The position numbers were made by a program, and so were the translations under genes. Below are positions 48,985 to 62,100 of a stretch of DNA of 64,000 nucleotides, piece after piece. Position 1 is the stretch's first letter. Each line of letters starts with the position of its first letter. The DNA comes from Chondrilla cf. caribensis (Eukaryota > Porifera > Demospongiae > Chondrillida > Chondrillidae): contig OZ026549.1 in NCBI GenBank assembly GCA_964020155.1, positions 6,112,919 through 6,176,918 of the forward strand, read 5' to 3'. The notes beneath the pieces are model-generated. The model saw only the letters and a program-made list of their open reading frames with translations, was not told where the DNA came from and ran no database searches.

Positions 48985-51900
48985 CGAGTAACAATTTCTT
49001 GTCTGGTCACCAAGGGCTACCCAGTGTCCATGCCAAACTCATGAATCAACACAATTCCGTACGCATTCTGATTGTCCTGAGTGCGTTATAAGCCTCGTGG
49101 TGACAAGCCAAAAAATGTCAATTTTTTGAGTTGTCACCACGGCCTCTCCTGTGTGCACGTGATGCATCAGAGCTCTAATCCAATTGCACAGACACACTCC
49201 TGGACCTGGTAGCTACCTTCTGATAGCAAAAAGGATGCATTTTGATGTCGACCAAAATTTCCCCCCAGTGCCACATATAATAGAATGTATATACTTTGTA
49301 TGTACATTCATATATGCGTGTAATACGCCTTGTGGTGATCACCTAAGCAATTTGAGATTTCTTTTCTGGTCACCAAGGGCTACCCAGTGTCCATACCAAA
49401 CTCACCAACACAATTTCGGAAACATTCTGATTGTCCTGAGTGCGTTATAAGCCTCGTGGTGACAAGCCCAAAAAATGTCAATTTTTGGTCTTGTCACCAC
49501 GGCCTCTCCTGTGTGCACGTGATGCATCATAGCTGAAATCCAAATGCACAGACACACTCCTGGACCTGGTAGCTACCTTCTGATAGCAAAAAGGATGCAT
49601 TTTGATGTCGACCAAAATTTCCCCCTATTGCCAATGTATAATACTTTGTATGTAGATTCATATATAAGTGTATTACGCCTTTTGGTGATCACCTAAGCAA
49701 TTTGAGATTTCTTTTCTGGTCACCAAGGGCTACCTAGTGTCCATGCCTAACTCACCAACACAATTTCGCAAGCATTCTGATTGTCCTGAGTGCGCTATAA
49801 GCCTCGTGGTGACAAGCCCAAAAAATGTCAATTTTTGGTCTTGTCACCACGGCCTCTCCTGTGTGCACGTGATGCATCATAGCTGAAATCCAAATGCACA
49901 GACACACTCCTGGACCTGGTAGCTACCTTCTGATAGCAAAAGGTTGCATTTTGATGTCGACCAAAATTTCCCCACAGTGCCAATGTATATACTTTGTATG
50001 TAGATTCATATATGCGTGTAATACGCCTTGGGTGATCACCTAAACAATTTGAGATTTCTTTGCTGGTCACCAAGGGCTACCTAGTGTCCATGCCTAACTC
50101 ACCAACACAATTTCGCAAGCATTCTGATTGTCCTGATTGCGCTATAACCCTCGTGGTGACAAGCCCAAAAAATGTCAATTTTTGGTCTTGTCACCACGGC
50201 CTATCCTGTGTGCACGTGATGCATCATAGCTGAAATCCAAATGCACAGACACACTCCTGGACCTAGTAGCTACCTTCTGATAGCAAAAAGGATGCATTTT
50301 GATGTCGACCAAAATTTCCCCCCCAGTGCCACATATAATAGAATGTATATACTTTGTATGTACATTCATATATGCGTGTAATACGCCTTGTGGTGATCAC
50401 CTAAGCAATTTGAGATTTCTTTTCTGGTCACCAAGGGCTACCTAGTGTCCATGCCTAACTCACCAACACAATTTCGCAAGCATTCTGATTGTCCTGAGTG
50501 CGCTATAAGCCTCGTGGTGACAAGCCCAAAAAATGTCAATTTTTGGTCTTGTCACCACGGCCTCTCCTGTGTGCACGTGATGCATCATAGCTGAAATCCA
50601 AATGCACAGACACACTCCTGGACCTGGTAGCTACCTTCTGATAGCAAAAATGATGCATTTTGATGTCGACCAAAATTTCCCCTATTGCCAATGTATATAC
50701 TTTGTATGTAGATTCATATATAAGTGTATTACGCCTTGGGTGATCACCTAAGCAATTTGAGATTTCTTTTCTGGTCACCAAGGGCTACCTAGTGTCCATG
50801 CCTAACTCACCAACACAATTTCGCAAGCATTCTGATTGTCCTGAGTGCACTATAAGCCTCGTGGTGACAAGCCCAAAAAATGTCAATTTTTGGTCTTGTC
50901 ACCACGGCCTCTCCTGTGTGCACGTGATGCATCATAGCTGAAATTCAAATGTACAGACACACTCCTGGACCTAGTAGCTACCTTCTGATAGCAAAAAGGA
51001 TGCATTTTGATGTCGACCAAAATTTCCCCCCAGTGCCACATATAATAGAATGTATATACTTTGTATGTACATTCATATATGCGTGTAATACGCCTTGTGG
51101 TGATCACCTAAGCAATTTGAGATTTCTTTTCTGGTCACCAAGGGCTACCTAGTGTCCATGCCTAACTCACCAACACAATTTCGCAAGCATTCTGATTGTC
51201 CTGAGTGCGCTATAACCCTCGTGGTGACAAGCCCAAAAAATGTCAATTTTTGGTCTTGTCACCACGGCCTCTCCTGTGTGCACGTGATGCATCATAGCTG
51301 AAATTCAAATGCACAGACACACTCCTGGACCTGGTAGCTACCTTCTGATAGCAAAAAGTTGCATTTTGATGTCGACCAAAATTTCCCCCCAGTGCCTATG
51401 TATATACTTTGTATGTAGATTCATATATAAGTGTATTACGCCTTGGGTGATCACCTAAGCAATTTGAGATTTCTTTTCTGGTCACCAAGGGCTACCTAGT
51501 GTCCATGCCTAACTCACCAACACAATTTCGCAAGCATTCTGATTGTCCTGAGTGCGCTATAACCCTCGTGGTGACAAGCCCAAAAAATGTCAATTTTTGG
51601 TCTTGTCACCATGGCCTCTCCTGTGTTCCCGTGATGCATCATAGCTGAAATCCAAATGCACAGACACACTCCTGGACCTGGTAGCTACCTTCTGATAGCA
51701 AAAGGTTGCATTTTGATGTCGACCAAAATTTCCCCCTATTGCCAATGTATATACTTTGTATGTAGATTCATATATAAGTGTATTACGCCTTGGGTGATCA
51801 CCTAAACAATTTGAGATTTCTTTTCTGGTCACCAAGGGCTACCTAGTGTCCATGCCTAACTCACCAACACAATTTCGTAAGCATTCTGATTGTCCTGAGT

Positions 51901-54900
51901 GCGCTATAAGCCTCGTGGTGACAAGCCCAAAAAATGTCAATTTTTTGTCTTGTCACCACGGCCTCTCCTGTGTGCACGTAATGCATCATAGCTCAAATCC
52001 AAATGCACAGACACACTCCTGGACCTGGTAGCTACCTTCTGATAGCAAAAAGGATGCATTTTGATGTCGACCAAAATTTCCCCCCCAGTGCCACATATAA
52101 TACAATGTATATACTTTGTATGTAGATTCATATATGCGTGTAATACGCCTTGTGGTGATCACCTAAGCATTTTGAGATTTCTTTTCTGGTCACCAAGGGC
52201 TACCTAGTGTCCATGCCTAACTCACCAACACAATTTCGCAAGCATTCTGATTGTCCTGAGTGCGCTATAAGCCTCGTGGTGACAAGCCCAAAAAATGTCA
52301 ATTTTTGGTCTTGTCACCACGGCCTCTCCTGTATTCCCGTGATGCATCATAGCTCAAATCCAAACGTACAGACACACTCCTGGACCTGGTAGCTACCTTC
52401 TGATAGCAAAAGGTTGCATTTTGATGTCGACCAAAATTTCCCCCTATTGCCAATGTATATACTTTGTATGTAGATTCATATATAAGTGTATTACGCCTTG
52501 GGTGATCACCTAAACAATTTGAGATTTCTTTTCTGGTCACCAAGGGCTACCTAGTGTCCATGCCTAACTCACCAACACAATTTCGTAAGCATTCTGATTG
52601 TCCTGAGTGCGCTATAAGCCTCGTGGTGACAAGCCCAAAAAATGTCAATTTTTTGTCTTGTCACCACGGCCTCTCCTGTGTGCACGTGATGCATCATAGC
52701 TCAAATCCAAATACACAGACACACTCCTGGACCTGGTAGCTACCTTCTGATAGCAAAAGGTTGCATTTTGATGTTGACCAAAATTTCCCCCTATTGCCAA
52801 TGTATATACTTTGTATGTAGATTCATATATAAGTGTATTACGCCTTGGGTGATCACCTAAGAAATTTGAGATTTCTTTTCTGGTCACCAAGGGCTACCTA
52901 GTGTCCATGCCTAACTCACCAACACAATTTCGCAAGCATTCTGATTGTCCTGAGTGCGCTATAAGCCTCGTGGTGACAAGCCCAAAAAATGTCAATTTTT
53001 TGTCTTGTCACCACGGCCTCTCCTGTGTGCACGTGATGCATCATAGCTGAAATCCAAATGCACAGACACACTCCTGGACCTGGTAGCTACCTTCTGATAG
53101 CAAAAGGTTGCATTTTGATGTCGACCAAAATTTCCCCCTATTGCCAATGTATATACTTTGTATGTAGATTCATATATAAGTGTATTACGCCTTGGGTGAT
53201 CACCTAAACAATTTGATATTTCTTTTCTGGTCACCAACGGCTACCTAGTGTCCATGCCTAACTCACCAACACAATTTCGCAAGCATTCTGATTGTCCTGA
53301 GTGCGCTATAACCCTCGTGGTGACAAGCCCAAAAAATGTCAATTTTTGGTCTTGTCACCACGGCCTCTCCTGTGTGCACGTGATGCATCATAGCTCAAAT
53401 CCAAATACACAGACACACTCCTGGACCTGGTAGCTACCTTCTGATAGCAAACAGTTGCATTTTGATGTCGACCAAAATTTCCCCCTATTGCCAATGTATA
53501 TACTTTGTATGTACATTCATATATGCGTGTATTACGCCTTGGGTGATCACCTAAGCAATTTGAGATTACTTTTCTGGTCACCAAGGGCTACCTAGTGTCC
53601 ATGCCTAACTCACCAACACAATTTCGTAAGCATTCTGATTGTCCTGAGTGCGCTATAAGCCTCGTGGTGACAAGCCCAAAAAATGTCAATTTTTGGTCTT
53701 GTCACCACGGCCTCTCCTGTGTGCACGTAATGCATCATAGCTCAAATCCAAATGCACAGACACACTCCTGGACCTGGTAGCTACCTTCTGATAGCAAAAA
53801 GGATGCATTTTGATGTCGACCAAAATTTCCCCCCCAGTGCCACATATAATAGAATGTATATACTTTGTATGTACAATCATATATGCGTGTAATACGCCTT
53901 GTGGTGATCACCTAAGCAATTTGAGATTACTTTTCTGGTCACCGAGGGCTACCTAGTGTCCATGCCTAACTCACCAACACAATTTCGCAAGCATTCTGAT
54001 TGTCCTGAGTGCGCTATAAGCCTCGTGGTGACAAGCCCAAAAAATGTCAATTTTTGGTCTTGTCACCACGGCCTCTCCTGTGTTCCCGTGATGCATCATA
54101 GGTGAAATCCAAATGCACAGACACACTCCTGGACCTGGTAGCTACCTTCTGATAGCAAAAAGGATGCATTTTGATGTCGACCAAAATTTCCCCCCCAGTG
54201 CCACATATAATAGAATGTATATACTTTGTATGTACAATCATACATGCGTGTAATACGCCTTGTGGTGATCACCTAAGCAATTTGAGATTACTTTTCTGGT
54301 CACCAAGGGCTACCTAGTGTCCATGCCTAACTCACCAACACAATTTCGCAAGCATTCTGATTGTCCTGAGTGCGCTATAAGCCTCGTGGTGACAAGCCCA
54401 AAAAATGTCAATTTTTGGTCTTGTCACCACGGCCTCTCCTGTGTGCACGTGATGCATCATAGCTGAAATCCAAATGCACAGACACACTCCTGGACCTGGT
54501 AGCTACCTTCTGATAGCAAAAAGTTGCATTTTGATGTCGACCAAAATTTCCCCCTATTGCCAATGTATATACTTTGTATGTACATTCATATATGCGTGTA
54601 TTACGCCTTGGGTGATCACCTAAGCAATTTGAGATTTCTTTTCTGGTCACCAAGGGCTACCTAGTGTCCATGCCTAACTCACCAACACAATTTCGCAAGC
54701 ATTCTGATTGTCCTGAGTGCGCTATAAGCCTCGTGGTGACAAGCCCAAAAAATGTCAATTTTTTGTCTTGTCACCACGGCCTCTCCTGTGTGCACGTGAT
54801 GCCTCATAGCTGAAATCCAAATGCACAGACACACTCCTGGACCTGGTAGCTACATTCTGATAGCAAAAATAATGCATTTTGATGTCGACCAAAATTTCCC

Positions 54901-57900
54901 CCCAGTGCCACATATAATACAATGTATATACTTTGTATGTAGATTCATATATAAGTGTATTACGCCTTGGGTGATCACCTAAGCAATTAAAGATTTCTTT
55001 TCTGGTCACCAAGGGCTACCTAGTGTCCATGCCTAACTTACCAACACAATTTCGCAAGCATTCTGATTGTCCTGAGTGCGCTATAAGCCTCGTGGTGACA
55101 AGCCCAAAAAATGTCAATTTTTTGTCTTGTCACCACGGCCTCTCCTGTGTGCACGTGATGCATCATAGCTGAAATTCAAATGCACAGACACACTCCTGGA
55201 CCTAGTAGCTACCTTCTGATAGCAAAAAGTTGCATTTTGATGTCGACCAAAATTTCCCCCCAGTGCCTATGTATATACTTTGTATGTAGATTCATATATA
55301 AGTGTATTACGCCTTGGGTGATCACCTAAGCAATTTGAGATTTCTTTTCTGGTCACCAAGGGCTACCTAGTGTCCATGCCTAACTCACCAACACAATTTC
55401 GCAAGCATTCTGATTGTCCTGAGTGCGCTATAAGCCTCGTGGTGACAAGCCCAAAAAATGTCAATTTTTGGTCTTGTCACCACGGCCTCTCCTGTGTTCC
55501 CGTGATGCATCATAGCTGAAATCCAAATGCACAGACACACTCCTGGACCTGGTAGCTACCTTCTGATAGCAAAAAGGATGCATTTTGATGTCGACCAAAA
55601 TTTCCCCCTATTGCCAATGTATATACTTTGTATGTAGATTCATATATGCGTGTATTACGCCTTGGGTGATCACCTAAGCAATTTAAGATTTCTTTGCTGG
55701 TCACCAAGGGCTACCTAGTGTCCATGCCTAACTTACCAACACAATTTCGCAAGCATTCTGATTGTCCTGAGTGCGCTATAAGCCTCGTGGTGACAAGCCC
55801 AAAAAATGTCAATTTTTTGTCTTGTCACCACGGCCTCTCCTGTGTGCACGTGATGCATCATAGCTGAAATCCAAATGCACAGACACACTCCTGGACCTGG
55901 TAGCTACCTTCTGATAGCAAAAGGTTGCATTTTGATGTCGACCAAAATTTCCCCCTATTGCCAATGTATATACTTTGTATGTAGATTCATATATAAGTGT
56001 ATTACGCCTTGGGTGATCACCTAAGCAATTAAAGATTTCTTTTCTGGTCACCAAGGGCTACCTAGTGTCCATGCCTAACTCACCAACACAATTTCGTAAG
56101 CATTCTGATTGTCCTGAGTGCGCTATACCCCTCGTGGTGACAAGCCCAAAAAATGTCAATTTTTTGTCTTGTCACCACGGCCTCTCCTGTGTTCCCGTGA
56201 TGCATCATAGCTCAAATCCAAATGCACAGACACACTCCTGGACCTGGTAGCTACCTTCTGATAGCAAAAAGGATGCATTTTGATGTCGACCAAAATTTCC
56301 CCCCCAGTGCCACATATAATACAATAAATATACTTTGTATGTAGATTCATATATGCGTGTAATACGCCTTGTGGTGATCACCTAAGCATTTTGAGATTTC
56401 TTTTCTGGTCACCAAGGGCTACCTAGTGTCCATGCCTAACTCACCAACACAATTTCGCAAGCATTCTGATTGTCCTGAGTGCGCTATAAGCCTCGTGGTG
56501 ACAAGCCCAAAAAATGTCAATTTTTGGTCTTGTCACCACGGCCTCTCCTGTGTGCACGTGATGCATCATAGCTGAAATCCAAATGCACAGACACACTCCT
56601 GGACCTGGTAGCTACCTTCTGATAGCAAAAGGTTGCATTTTGATGTCGACCAAAATTTCCCCCTATTGCCAATGTATATACTTTGTATGTAGATTCATAT
56701 ATAAGTGTATTACGCCTTGGGTGATCACCTAAACAATTTGAGATTTCTTTTCTGGTCACCAAGGGCTACCTAGTGTCCATGCCTAACTCACCAACACAAT
56801 TTCGTAAGCATTCTGATTGTCCTGAGTGCGCTATAACCCTCGTGGTGACAAGCCCAAAAAATGTCAATTTTTGGTCTTGTCACCACGGCCTCTCCTGTGT
56901 TCCCGTGATGCATCATAGCTCAAATCCAAATGCACAGACACACTCCTGGACCTAGTAGCTACCTTCTGATAGCAAAAAGGATGCATTTTGATGTCGACCA
57001 AAATTTCCCCCCCAGTGCCACATATAATACAATAAATATACTTTGTATGTAGATTCATATATGCGAAGGATGCATTTTGATGTCGACCAAAATTTCCCCC
57101 TATTGCCAATGTATATACTTTGTATGTAGATTCATATATAAGTGTATTACGCCTTGGGTGATCACCTAAGCAATTTGAGATTTCTTTTCTGGTCACCAAG
57201 GGCTACCTAGTGTCCATGCCTAACTCACCAACACAATTTTGCAAGCATTCTGATTGTCCTGAGTGCGCTATAAGCCTCGTGGTGACAAGCCCAAAAAATG
57301 TCAATTTTTGGTCTTGTCACCACGGCCTCTCCTGTGTTCCCGTGATGCATCATAGCTGAAATCCAAATGCACAGACACACTCCTGGACCTGGTAGCTACC
57401 TTCTGATAGCAAAAAGGATGCATTTTGATGTCGACCAAAATTTCCCCCCAGTGCCACATATAATAGAATGTATATACTTTGTATGTACATTCATATATGC
57501 GTGTAATACGCCTTGTGGTGATCACCTAAGCAATTTGAGATTTCTTTTCTGGTCACCAAGGGCTACCTAGTGTCCATGCCTAACTCACCAACACAATTTC
57601 GCAAGCATTCTGATTGTCCTGAGTGCGCTATAAGCCTCGTGGTGACAAGCCCAAAAAATGTCAATTTTTGGTCTTGTCACCACGGCCTCTCCTGTGTTCC
57701 CGTGATGCATCATAGCTGAAATCCAAATGCACAGACACACTCCTGGACCTGGTAGCTACCTTCTGATAGCAAAAGGATGCATTTTGATGTCGACCAAAAT
57801 TTCCCCCCTATTGCCAATGTATATACTTTGTATGTACATTCATATATGCGTGTAATACGCCTTGTGGTGATCACCTAAGCAATTTGAGATTTCTTTTCTG

Positions 57901-58207
57901 GTCACCAAGGGCTACCTAGTGTCCATGCCTAACTCACCAACACAATTTCGTAAGCATTCTGATTGTCCTGAGTGCGCTATAATCCTCGTGGTGACAAGCC
58001 AAAAGATGTCAATTGTTTAAGTTGTCACCACGGCCTCTCCTGTGTGCACGTGATGCATCATAGTTCTAATCCAAATGCATAGTATCACTCCGGGACCTAG
58101 TACGGTCCTTCTGAGCAAAAAAGATGCATTTTGATGTCGACCAAAAATTCTCTTCAGTGACCTTGTGCCACATTTAAAAATGTGTATACTTTTGTATTCA
58201 TATATAT
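48985..58207. repeat. Main satellite A array (about 26 monomers)
   Basis: About 9.2 kb of head-to-tail monomers of 347 and 361 bp types intermixed. Variable sites include GTGTGCACGTG versus GTGTTCCCGTG and TTTGGTCTTG versus TTTTTGTCTTG. A ~90-bp partial monomer inserted at about 57,065 (ATATGCGAAGGATGCATTTT) marks an unequal exchange. The last monomer near 58,060 is diverged and ends in the transposon at 58208. Confidence 0.95.
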
Positions 58208-58730
58208 GTGACATGCGCAGCGAAAATGTGTCCCAACGGTCCGTGTCAACTTTGTGGGAAATGCAGAATAAACAATTTGTGAAAATTTTGACGCTATATT
58301 TTTTATTAGGCAACTCAATTAAGTATCGTTTGATGAACATCCTCTGCGAATATGAATGTTAAATTCAATTCGGTTAGTTAGATATACCCACTTAAAACTT
58401 TGGACGCGTTAAGCCGCCATTTTTATTTCTCGGATACGGAGTTGACGTCATCGACTATCGGCTATGTTCATGTTCGGAACAGCTGTTCGGTAACCAGTTG
58501 AAACTGGTAATATTGCGTAACCGGAATAATATACGGAAAATACGTGAGAATACTCTCACAAAATGGCTAATTCCGATCTGTGATACAAAAAGCTCCTGGC
58601 ACAGCGCCTATCAAAGAAACGGAAGCGGAAACAGTCTAAAATGACTCTAATATGCCCGTATCTCAATATAGAAACAAAATGGCGATTTTCGAAAAAATCG
58701 ATTAGGACACATTTTCGCTGCGCACGTCAC
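58208..58730. mobile_element. Non-autonomous DNA transposon with ~26-bp inverted ends
   Basis: The left end GTGACATGCGCAGCGAAAAT (continuing GTGTCC) is complementary to the right end at about 58705-58730, with one mismatch (CATGTC/CACGTC). It lies in the TATATA stretch of a satellite A monomer and is flanked by TATATA on both sides. No transposase is encoded in its 523 bp. Confidence 0.8.
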
Positions 58731-59189
58731 ATATATATATTTATCTATATGTGTAGTTAGGTGCAAATTTGAAGATTTCCTACAAGGTAGATTTAAATGC
58801 ATTGGAAGGAATCTGTACTTTGGCTTAGATGCTTGATCCTTACATCCTCCGCACATGGGGGTTGGTCTGAAGGGTTGGTTTGAAGGGTTGGTTTGAAGGA
58901 TTGAAATTGACCCTTAACTCAAACCCTTTTTCATAACACCCACATAAAATGCATCGAGATATTTGTAACCAGTCCATAACCTGCAGTTCTAGGTAAATTA
59001 TGAGTGCTAAAAGTTTTGGAAAGATTGGATCAGTGTTGGAGCCAAAAAATGCTTATCAGTTTTTCCTTATTTTAGAAACCACAAGTGAAATCAAAATGAT
59101 TATTTTAGATGTTCAACTGCTGGAATTCCTGCAAGGGGTATTGTGAATTGAAAATCGACAGCGGCTAGCCTTATCAGCATTATAGTGTT
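58731..59189. other. Non-repetitive transition segment before the 51-bp array
   Basis: About 460 bp with no gene. It includes three short copies of GGTTGGTTTGAAGG around 58860-58900. This is the only stretch between the satellites and the telomere that looks unique within the window. Confidence 0.6.
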
Positions 59190-62100
59190 AAGTTTAGTGG
59201 GCGGGGCTGCTAGGGTTAGACTTAGCGGCATGAGAGGGTAAAGTTTAGTGGGCGGGGCTGCTAGGGTTAGACTTAGCGGCATGAGAGGGTAAAGTTTAGT
59301 GGGCGGGGCTGCTAGGGTTAGACTTAGCGGCATGAGAGGGTAAAGTTTAGTGGGCGGGGCTGCTAGGGTTAGACTTAGCGGCATGAGAGGGTAAAGTTTA
59401 GTGGGCGGGGCTGCTAGGGTTAGACTTAGCGGCATGAGAGGGTAAAGTTTAGTGGGCGGGGCTGCTAGGGTTAGACTTAGCGGCATGAGAGGGTAAAGTT
59501 TAGTGGGCGGGGCTGCTAGGGTTAGACTTAGCGGCATGAGAGGGTAAAGTTTAGTGGGCGGGGCTGCTAGGGTTAGACTTAGCGGCATGAGAGGGTAAAG
59601 TTTAGTGGGCGGGGCTGCTAGGGTTAGACTTAGCGGCATGAGAGGGTAAAGTTTAGTGGGCGGGGCTGCTAGGGTTAGACTTAGCGGCATGAGAGGGTAA
59701 AGTTTAGTGGGCGGGGCTGCTAGGGTTAGACTTAGCGGCATGAGAGGGTAAAGTTTAGTGGGCGGGGCTGCTAGGGTTAGACTTAGCGGCATGAGAGGGT
59801 AAAGTTTAGTGGGCGGGGCTGCTAGGGTTAGACTTAGCGGCATGAGAGGGTAAAGTTTAGTGGGCGGGGCTGCTAGGGTTAGACTTAGCGGCATGAGAGG
59901 GTAAAGTTTAGTGGGCGGGGCTGCTAGGGTTAGACTTAGCGGCATGAGAGGGTAAAGTTTAGTGGGCGGGGCTGCTAGGGTTAGACTTAGCGGCATGAGA
60001 GGGTAAAGTTTAGTGGGCGGGGCTGCTAGGGTTAGACTTAGCGGCATGAGAGGGTAAAGTTTAGTGGGCGGGGCTGCTAGGGTTAGACTTAGCGGCATGA
60101 GAGGGTAAAGTTTAGTGGGCGGGGCTGCTAGGGTTAGACTTAGCGGCATGAGAGGGTAAAGTTTAGTGGGCGGGGCTGCTAGGGTTAGACTTAGCGGCAT
60201 GAGAGGGTAAAGTTTAGTGGGCGGGGCTGCTAGGGTTAGACTTAGCGGCATGAGAGGGTAAAGTTTAGTGGGCGGGGCTGCTAGGGTTAGACTTAGCGGC
60301 ATGAGAGGGTAAAGTTTAGTGGGCGGGGCTGCTAGGGTTAGACTTAGCGGCATGAGAGGGTAAAGTTTAGTGGGCGGGGCTGCTAGGGTTAGACTTAGCG
60401 GCATGAGAGGGTAAAGTTTAGTGGGCGGGGCTGCTAGGGTTAGACTTAGCGGCATGAGAGGGTAAAGTTTAGTGGGCGGGGCTGCTAGGGTTAGACTTAG
60501 CGGCATGAGAGGGTAAAGTTTAGTGGGCGGGGCTGCTAGGGTTAGACTTAGCGGCATGAGAGGGTAAAGTTTAGTGGGCGGGGCTGCTAGGGTTAGACTT
60601 AGCGGCATGAGAGGGTAAAGTTTAGTGGGCGGGGCTGCTAGGGTTAGACTTAGCGGCATGAGAGGGTAAAGTTTAGTGGGCGGGGCTGCTAGGGTTAGAC
60701 TTAGCGGCATGAGAGGGTAAAGTTTAGTGGGCGGGGCTGCTAGGGTTAGACTTAGCGGCATGAGAGGGTAAAGTTTAGTGGGCGGGGCTGCTAGGGTTAG
60801 ACTTAGCGGCATGAGAGGGTAAAGTTTAGTGGGCGGGGCTGCTAGGGTTAGACTTAGCGGCATGAGAGGGTAAAGTTTAGTGGGCGGGGCTGCTAGGGTT
60901 AGACTTAGCGGCATGAGAGGGTAAAGTTTAGTGGGCGGGGCTGCTAGGGTTAGACTTAGCGGCATGAGAGGGTAAAGTTTAGTGGGCGGGGCTGCTAGGG
61001 TTAGACTTAGCGGCATGAGAGGGTAAAGTTTAGTGGGCGGGGCTGCTAGGGTTAGACTTAGCGGCATGAGAGGGTAAAGTTTAGTGGGCGGGGCTGCTAG
61101 GGTTAGACTTAGCGGCATGAGAGGGTAAAGTTTAGTGGGCGGGGCTGCTAGGGTTAGACTTAGCGGCATGAGAGGGTAAAGTTTAGTGGGCGGGGCTGCT
61201 AGGGTTAGACTTAGCGGCATGAGAGGGTAAAGTTTAGTGGGCGGGGCTGCTAGGGTTAGACTTAGCGGCATGAGAGGGTAAAGTTTAGTGGGCGGGGCTG
61301 CTAGGGTTAGACTTAGCGGCATGAGAGGGTAAAGTTTAGTGGGCGGGGCTGCTAGGGTTAGACTTAGCGGCATGAGAGGGTAAAGTTTAGTGGGCGGGGC
61401 TGCTAGGGTTAGACTTAGCGGCATGAGAGGGTAAAGTTTAGTGGGCGGGGCTGCTAGGGTTAGACTTAGCGGCATGAGAGGGTAAAGTTTAGTGGGCGGG
61501 GCTGCTAGGGTTAGACTTAGCGGCATGAGAGGGTAAAGTTTAGTGGGCGGGGCTGCTAGGGTTAGACTTAGCGGCATGAGAGGGTAAAGTTTAGTGGGCG
61601 GGGCTGCTAGGGTTAGACTTAGCGGCATGAGAGGGTAAAGTTTAGTGGGCGGGGCTGCTAGGGTTAGACTTAGCGGCATGAGAGGGTAAAGTTTAGTGGG
61701 CGGGGCTGCTAGGGTTAGACTTAGCGGCATGAGAGGGTAAAGTTTAGTGGGCGGGGCTGCTAGGGTTAGACTTAGCGGCATGAGAGGGTAAAGTTTAGTG
61801 GGCGGGGCTGCTAGGGTTAGACTTAGCGGCATGAGAGGGTAAAGTTTAGTGGGCGGGGCTGCTAGGGTTAGACTTAGCGGCATGAGAGGGTAAAGTTTAG
61901 TGGGCGGGGCTGCTAGGGTTAGACTTAGCGGCATGAGAGGGTAAAGTTTAGTGGGCGGGGCTGCTAGGGTTAGACTTAGCGGCATGAGAGGGTAAAGTTT
62001 AGTGGGCGGGGCTGCTAGGGTTAGACTTAGCGGCATGAGAGGGTAAAGTTTAGTGGGCGGGGCTGCTAGGGTTAGACTTAGCGGCATGAGAGGGTAAAGT

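Noticed and set aside
34953..57570. Dozens of 60-110-codon frames in the satellite A arrays, on both strands
   Set aside because: They recur once per monomer at the same phase and drift with the satellite; no similarity to any protein is evident.
33690..58060. CRISPR array
   Set aside because: The repeats are contiguous long tandem satellites in a eukaryotic subtelomere, with no short direct repeats separated by unique spacers.
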